Of a stretch of DNA of 8,114 nt, positions 5,371-8,114 are shown piece by piece; position 1 is the stretch's first letter, and each line of letters begins with the position of its first letter. Under the pieces are notes generated by a model that had not been told where the DNA came from, did not search any database, and was given only the letters and a program-made list of their open reading frames with translations. The translations under genes and the position numbers were made by a program. This stretch comes from Candidatus Pacearchaeota archaeon. GTDB taxonomy: Archaea > Nanobdellota > Nanobdellia > Pacearchaeales > GW2011-AR1. The stretch covers positions 1-8,114 of the forward strand of contig WJLK01000025.1 of NCBI GenBank assembly GCA_014728565.1. Reading direction: 5' to 3'.

Positions 5371-7149
5371 ATGGATAAGAAAGATTTGGGCTTAGATGAC
5401 AAGAAATATCAGGCACCTGGTCTTCCAGGAAGTGTTGGTCCTACTCCTGAACAGGAAAAACAGATGCAGGAGACAAAGCAAAAACTTGATAAATTAAAAA
5501 AATCTTTACTGGAAAAATACAAGTTTATTTCTGCAATTGGTATAATTCCTCCTCAGGCAGCTGCTATTTTTGATGATGAAAATGAACTAACTCCTGAAGA
5601 GAGAAAAGAGAAACCAATGCATCTTGCTGTTATAATTCCTGATGACAAAGAAAAAGAATTCAATAAAATAAGAGCAGAGATGATTAAAGTAATAAAAGAG
5701 AGCAAGGAAAAAATCTGGCTTAATCTTTTTATTGAGAGGGATATCTGGGATATCTGCATGGACAGCAAGTATGATATTGTTGAAGCTGTTGGAATGTCTT
5801 TTCCACTTCATGACAAAGGAATACTTGGAAGTTTAAGAGTTGCTGAAATTCATAAATCACTTGTTTTAAAAAAGTTTGAGAAATATGTTTATAGTTATGT
5901 TATCTGGGGAAGTTTGGTAAGAGGAGAGGTAATTCAGACAAGTGATGTTGATGTTGGAATAATCATTGATGATACTGATGTCAAGAGAATGCACAGACTT
6001 GAATTAAAGGAAAAATTAAGAAACATCATATATAGTTATGTTATGCAGGCAGGTGATTTAGCAGGTGTTAAAAACAAACTCTCTCCTAATATATATCTTT
6101 TAACAGAATTCTGGGAGGGTGTTAAAGATGCTAATCCAATATTTTACACTTTTCTAAGAGATGGTGTTCCGTTGTATGATAGAGGAGGATTTCTTCCATG
6201 GAAACTTCTTCTTAAAATGGGGAAAATAAAACCATCTCCAGAATCTATTGACATGTTCATGAGCATGGGTGATAAGACAAAAAAAATGGTCCAGAGAAGA
6301 TTAATGGATATTGTTCTTGGAGATATTTACTGGGGTGTTATAACTCCAAGCCAGGCACTGCTTATGCTTTATGGATTGCCGCCTCCTAATGTTGTAGAAA
6401 CTGTAGCAGAAGTAAAAAATGTTTTTGTTGATAAAGAGAAATTACTAGAAAAAAAATACTGGGAAATATTAAATGAAATTGCAATCAAATACTATAAGGG
6501 CTATGAGCATGGAAAAGTAAAAGAGGTAAGTGGCAAGGAAGTTGACAGGTTACTGAAAAACTTTGAGGATTATCTCGGAAGATTAAAAGAACTAAGAACA
6601 GCAATTGAAAAAAGAATGCAGGAAAAAAGTTTTGGAGAAATTTATGAAAATGTTTTCAAGATGATGGAAAGTATTTTTGGAAAAAAAGCTGAAACAGCTT
6701 TAATTAAAGATTATGAAAAAGAGATTGTTAATAAAGGAAAGGGTAATCCAAAGTATCTTCATACACTTAATGAATTAATGAATATCAAGAAGAAATACAA
6801 GACTAAGAAAGCTCCGTCAATCTATGCTTTTGAGAGATTAAGAAAAGACAGTGTTTATTTAATTGAGAGTTTGACTGAGTATGCTCAGAGAAAAGAACTT
6901 GGATTAATTGAAAAAACAAGAGTCATAATAACAAGCAATGGAAAACCTATGGAACTTTATCTTACTAAACCTTGTTTTTTAGTTGATGGAAATAATATTC
7001 GAAAGGTTAGTGAGGACAAGGTTGAGAAAAGCAATGCAAATGAATTCAATCAGGTGTTATCAGAATACAAGGGAAAGAGAGTAACAATAACCAATAAAAT
7101 TCTTGAAATTCTTAAAAAAGAGTTAGGAAATTTTGATATTAATCTTTAA
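5371..7149 (+). CDS. large nucleotidyltransferase-domain protein with a degenerate second domain
   Basis: The 592-residue protein starts with a polar, probably disordered and then coiled segment (1-50). Residues 172-275 form a Pol-beta-superfamily nucleotidyltransferase domain: G180-S181 in WGSLVRGE and D192-x-D194 in SDVDVG, the NTP and metal-binding signature. A clear third carboxylate was not found; the expected strand reads NIYLLTEFW (240-248). Residues 51-150 appear to repeat this fold without the catalytic residues. The rest (276-592) is mainly helical and charged, with no recognised domain. Family members transfer a nucleotide to a protein, RNA or small molecule; the acceptor here is unknown. 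It is far longer than the roughly 100-residue MNT antitoxins and lacks a HEPN partner, so a toxin-antitoxin role is unlikely. It is transcribed away from the kinase operon out of a shared 204-base control region. Confidence 0.75.
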   Translation: MDKKDLGLDDKKYQAPGLPGSVGPTPEQEKQMQETKQKLDKLKKSLLEKYKFISAIGIIPPQAAAIFDDENELTPEERKEKPMHLAVIIPDDKEKEFNKIRAEMIKVIKESKEKIWLNLFIERDIWDICMDSKYDIVEAVGMSFPLHDKGILGSLRVAEIHKSLVLKKFEKYVYSYVIWGSLVRGEVIQTSDVDVGIIIDDTDVKRMHRLELKEKLRNIIYSYVMQAGDLAGVKNKLSPNIYLLTEFWEGVKDANPIFYTFLRDGVPLYDRGGFLPWKLLLKMGKIKPSPESIDMFMSMGDKTKKMVQRRLMDIVLGDIYWGVITPSQALLMLYGLPPPNVVETVAEVKNVFVDKEKLLEKKYWEILNEIAIKYYKGYEHGKVKEVSGKEVDRLLKNFEDYLGRLKELRTAIEKRMQEKSFGEIYENVFKMMESIFGKKAETALIKDYEKEIVNKGKGNPKYLHTLNELMNIKKKYKTKKAPSIYAFERLRKDSVYLIESLTEYAQRKELGLIEKTRVIITSNGKPMELYLTKPCFLVDGNNIRKVSEDKVEKSNANEFNQVLSEYKGKRVTITNKILEILKKELGNFDINL

Positions 7150-7159
7150 TGCAATAATG

Positions 7160-7167
7160 TTTAAAAA
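7160..7167 (+). promoter_or_regulatory. TATA box deciding the start of the 131-residue protein
   Basis: TTTAAAAA lies between the preceding stop (7149) and the next gene. Its centre is 25.5 bases before the ATG at 7189, the same spacing as at two other genes in the window. It is only 13.5 bases before the alternative ATG at 7177, which would then probably lie outside the transcript. Confidence 0.55.
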
Positions 7168-7188
7168 CAATTCTGAATGATATTTAAG

Positions 7189-7584
7189 ATGGTATTTAAT
7201 CAGATTGATTTAGGAAGAATAAAAGTTTATGATCCAAGAGAGGATGGATTAACAAGAACTGTCCTTGATCAGGTTGCAGAGATAAGTCCAGAGGCTGCTT
7301 TTTTCCTTGTCAGTGGCTTACAAGAAGAAGCACTTAGAAGAGAGGTTTTACAGGGAGTTACATTAAAAGACTTTCTTTATGGTCCAGAAGGATATCTTGC
7401 AAGAGGGCAAGCAGAGTTTGTTGTGTTTAGTAATGGATGTCATCTTTACAGCAGTGTAAATATTGATTCTAGATATTTACCAGGCCTAAAAGATTTATCT
7501 AATGAAGCAGATTCAATCCCTCTTGTTTATTGTGCTGACAGGAATGAAGATGAATTTATTAGGAAACTTTTGGGAAATTCATAA
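7189..7584 (+). CDS. hypothetical soluble protein, 131 residues
   Basis: I do not recognise this family. The protein is soluble-looking, with no signal peptide or membrane segment, and mixed alpha/beta in pattern: an opening strand (FNQIDLGRIKVYD), a helix with many acidic residues (EISPEAAFFLVSGLQEEALR), a strand QAEFVVFSNG, and a C-terminal helix (EDEFIRKLLGN). It has two cysteines but no metal-binding motif. An in-frame ATG at 7177 would add four residues, but the TATA spacing favours 7189 and a leaderless mRNA. Codon use matches the neighbours, and the long open frame with a well-placed promoter argues for a real gene. It may be expressed with the next gene, which however has its own TATA box. 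Confidence 0.6.
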   Translation: MVFNQIDLGRIKVYDPREDGLTRTVLDQVAEISPEAAFFLVSGLQEEALRREVLQGVTLKDFLYGPEGYLARGQAEFVVFSNGCHLYSSVNIDSRYLPGLKDLSNEADSIPLVYCADRNEDEFIRKLLGNS

Positions 7585-7586
7585 AA

Positions 7587-7594
7587 TTTAATAA
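7587..7594 (+). promoter_or_regulatory. TATA box of the small membrane-protein gene
   Basis: TTTAATAA begins two bases after the preceding stop codon. Its centre is 25.5 bases before the ATG at 7616, which implies a leaderless transcript. No Shine-Dalgarno sequence precedes the ATG; the intervening bases are A-rich. Confidence 0.55.
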
Positions 7595-7615
7595 TTCTTA
7601 GGCATTAAAAAAATT

Positions 7616-7966
7616 ATGAAGAACAGAGTTGCTTATTTATTGATGGCAGGGTCACTAGGATTAGGAATTGCAATTGGTTCTGGAATTGGTTTTTTTACTA
7701 GAGGAAATCTTGAATCAAGAACAAGGAAATCAGAATTAATAAATTTACAGATTAGTTCTGATTCAGAGAGGAATTCTTTAAGTAACTCAAATGGAAGTTT
7801 CAGAGCAGTAGGAAATAAAAAAGATGTTAGTTTACTGTACCAAGAAGGAACTTTTACTGTTCATAATAATGTGGAGTTAAGAAGAGGAAGCAGATGGCAT
7901 GTTAAGGTAGGATATGACAGAGAACAGAGGAGTTATTTTGCTTCTGGTTATAAAATAGGATATTAG
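7616..7966 (+). CDS. hypothetical single-pass membrane protein, 116 residues
   Basis: I do not recognise this family. After a short basic start (MKNR), residues 6-28 form one hydrophobic segment rich in small residues (GSLGLGIAIGSGIGFF), with repeated G-x3-G spacing that can pack helices together. No clear signal-peptidase site follows, so it is more likely an anchor than a cleaved signal. Residues 30-70 are polar and Ser/Asn-rich, probably a linker. Residues 75-116 have a beta-rich, aromatic and basic pattern (strands near TFTVHNNVEL, SRWHVKVGYD and YFASGYKIGY). Orientation is uncertain, because positive charges flank both sides of the membrane segment and more of them follow it. The 31-base gap and separate promoter mean it need not share a transcript with the preceding gene. 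Confidence 0.6.
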   Translation: MKNRVAYLLMAGSLGLGIAIGSGIGFFTRGNLESRTRKSELINLQISSDSERNSLSNSNGSFRAVGNKKDVSLLYQEGTFTVHNNVELRRGSRWHVKVGYDREQRSYFASGYKIGY

Positions 7967-8009
7967 CTGGTTTTAATATTGTAAAAAATTAATCTGTTGT
8001 TATATCATA

Positions 8010-8015
8010 TTTTTT
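8010..8015 (+). terminator. possible T-tract terminator after the membrane-protein gene
   Basis: Six consecutive T residues lie 44 bases after the stop codon at 7966, within a T-rich stretch. Archaeal RNA polymerase often stops at such tracts without a hairpin, and none is seen here. In AT-rich DNA a run of six T residues is weak evidence. Confidence 0.25.
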
Positions 8016-8088
8016 GCTTAGTTTATCTGTTCTATCACCCTCCATAGTTTAAAGGCATTAATAATAAATTTTAAGTTAATTCTTCAGA

Positions 8089-8096
8089 TTTAAAAA
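8089..8096 (+). promoter_or_regulatory. TATA box for a gene starting just beyond the window
   Basis: TTTAAAAA, identical to the element at 7160-7167, lies 18 bases before the end of the window. By the 25-26 base spacing seen at other genes here, transcription and probably the start codon would fall at about 8118, outside the window. Confidence 0.35.
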
Positions 8097-8114
8097 GAAA
8101 CAGCTTTGATAACT

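Noticed and set aside
5553..5811. Two minus-strand open frames of 71 and 74 codons inside the nucleotidyltransferase gene
   Set aside because: They lie opposite a well-supported gene, have Ser/Phe/Ile-rich composition typical of antisense frames, and have no promoter or ribosome-binding site.
5371..7149. MNT-HEPN toxin-antitoxin module around the nucleotidyltransferase
   Set aside because: The protein is several times longer than MNT antitoxins, and neither its C-terminal part nor the next gene shows the R-x4-6-H motif of HEPN RNases.
7989..8045. Minus-strand 18-codon open frame (starts MEGDRTDKLSKKYD) opposite the region after the last gene
   Set aside because: It is too short to judge, has an in-frame stop two codons upstream of its ATG, and no TATA box at the spacing seen elsewhere in the window. 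It could be a chance frame or a gene remnant.
1..8114. tRNA genes, CRISPR arrays, insertion sequences or integrase/attachment sites
   Set aside because: No cloverleaf-like GC-rich segments, no regularly spaced repeats, no transposase or recombinase frames, and no terminal repeats were seen on either strand.

Overview
The window most likely comes from a low-GC archaeon. It carries an AbrB-PhoU fusion regulator of the archaeal type. It has archaeal BRE/TATA elements, most of them centred 25-29 bases before a start codon with no Shine-Dalgarno site, which implies leaderless mRNAs. Only genes inside the operon have good Shine-Dalgarno sites. The mix of low GC, compact spacing, a ribbon-helix-helix protein, receptor-like kinases and an unusual large nucleotidyltransferase suggests a DPANN lineage (Woesearchaeota/Pacearchaeota-like). 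That placement is an inference and was not tested by a search.

Layout. (1) 73-951, plus: PhoU-family regulator with an N-terminal AbrB-like DNA-binding domain and its own TATA box. (2) 5166 down to 931, minus: a three-gene operon. It begins with a 55-residue ribbon-helix-helix repressor and continues with two membrane-spanning eukaryote-like Ser/Thr protein kinases (605 and 754 residues). Each kinase has a cytoplasmic kinase domain, one transmembrane segment and a large, unrecognised C-terminal domain probably outside the cell. The operon's 3' end overlaps the 3' end of the PhoU gene by 21 bases. (3) 5167-5370: a divergent control region. It holds the operon promoter with a near-palindrome over its TATA box and start site, and the promoter of the nucleotidyltransferase gene preceded by an imperfect 36-base dyad. 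(4) 5371-7149, plus: a 592-residue Pol-beta-type nucleotidyltransferase whose N-terminal part looks like a degenerate second copy of the catalytic domain. (5) 7189-7584 and 7616-7966, plus: two unrecognised small genes, each with its own TATA box; the second encodes a membrane-anchored protein. (6) 7967-8114: non-coding. A TATA element near the end predicts a further plus-strand gene starting just past the window.

How the genes may work together. The RHH protein probably represses its own operon through the palindrome. The two kinases are translationally coupled to the gene before them and so are probably made together. They may form a two-part envelope sensor: each deviates at a different catalytic-motif position, and each has a different outer domain. 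A link between this operon and the flanking PhoU or nucleotidyltransferase genes is not shown by the sequence beyond adjacency. No tRNA, rRNA, CRISPR array, insertion sequence or other mobile element was seen.
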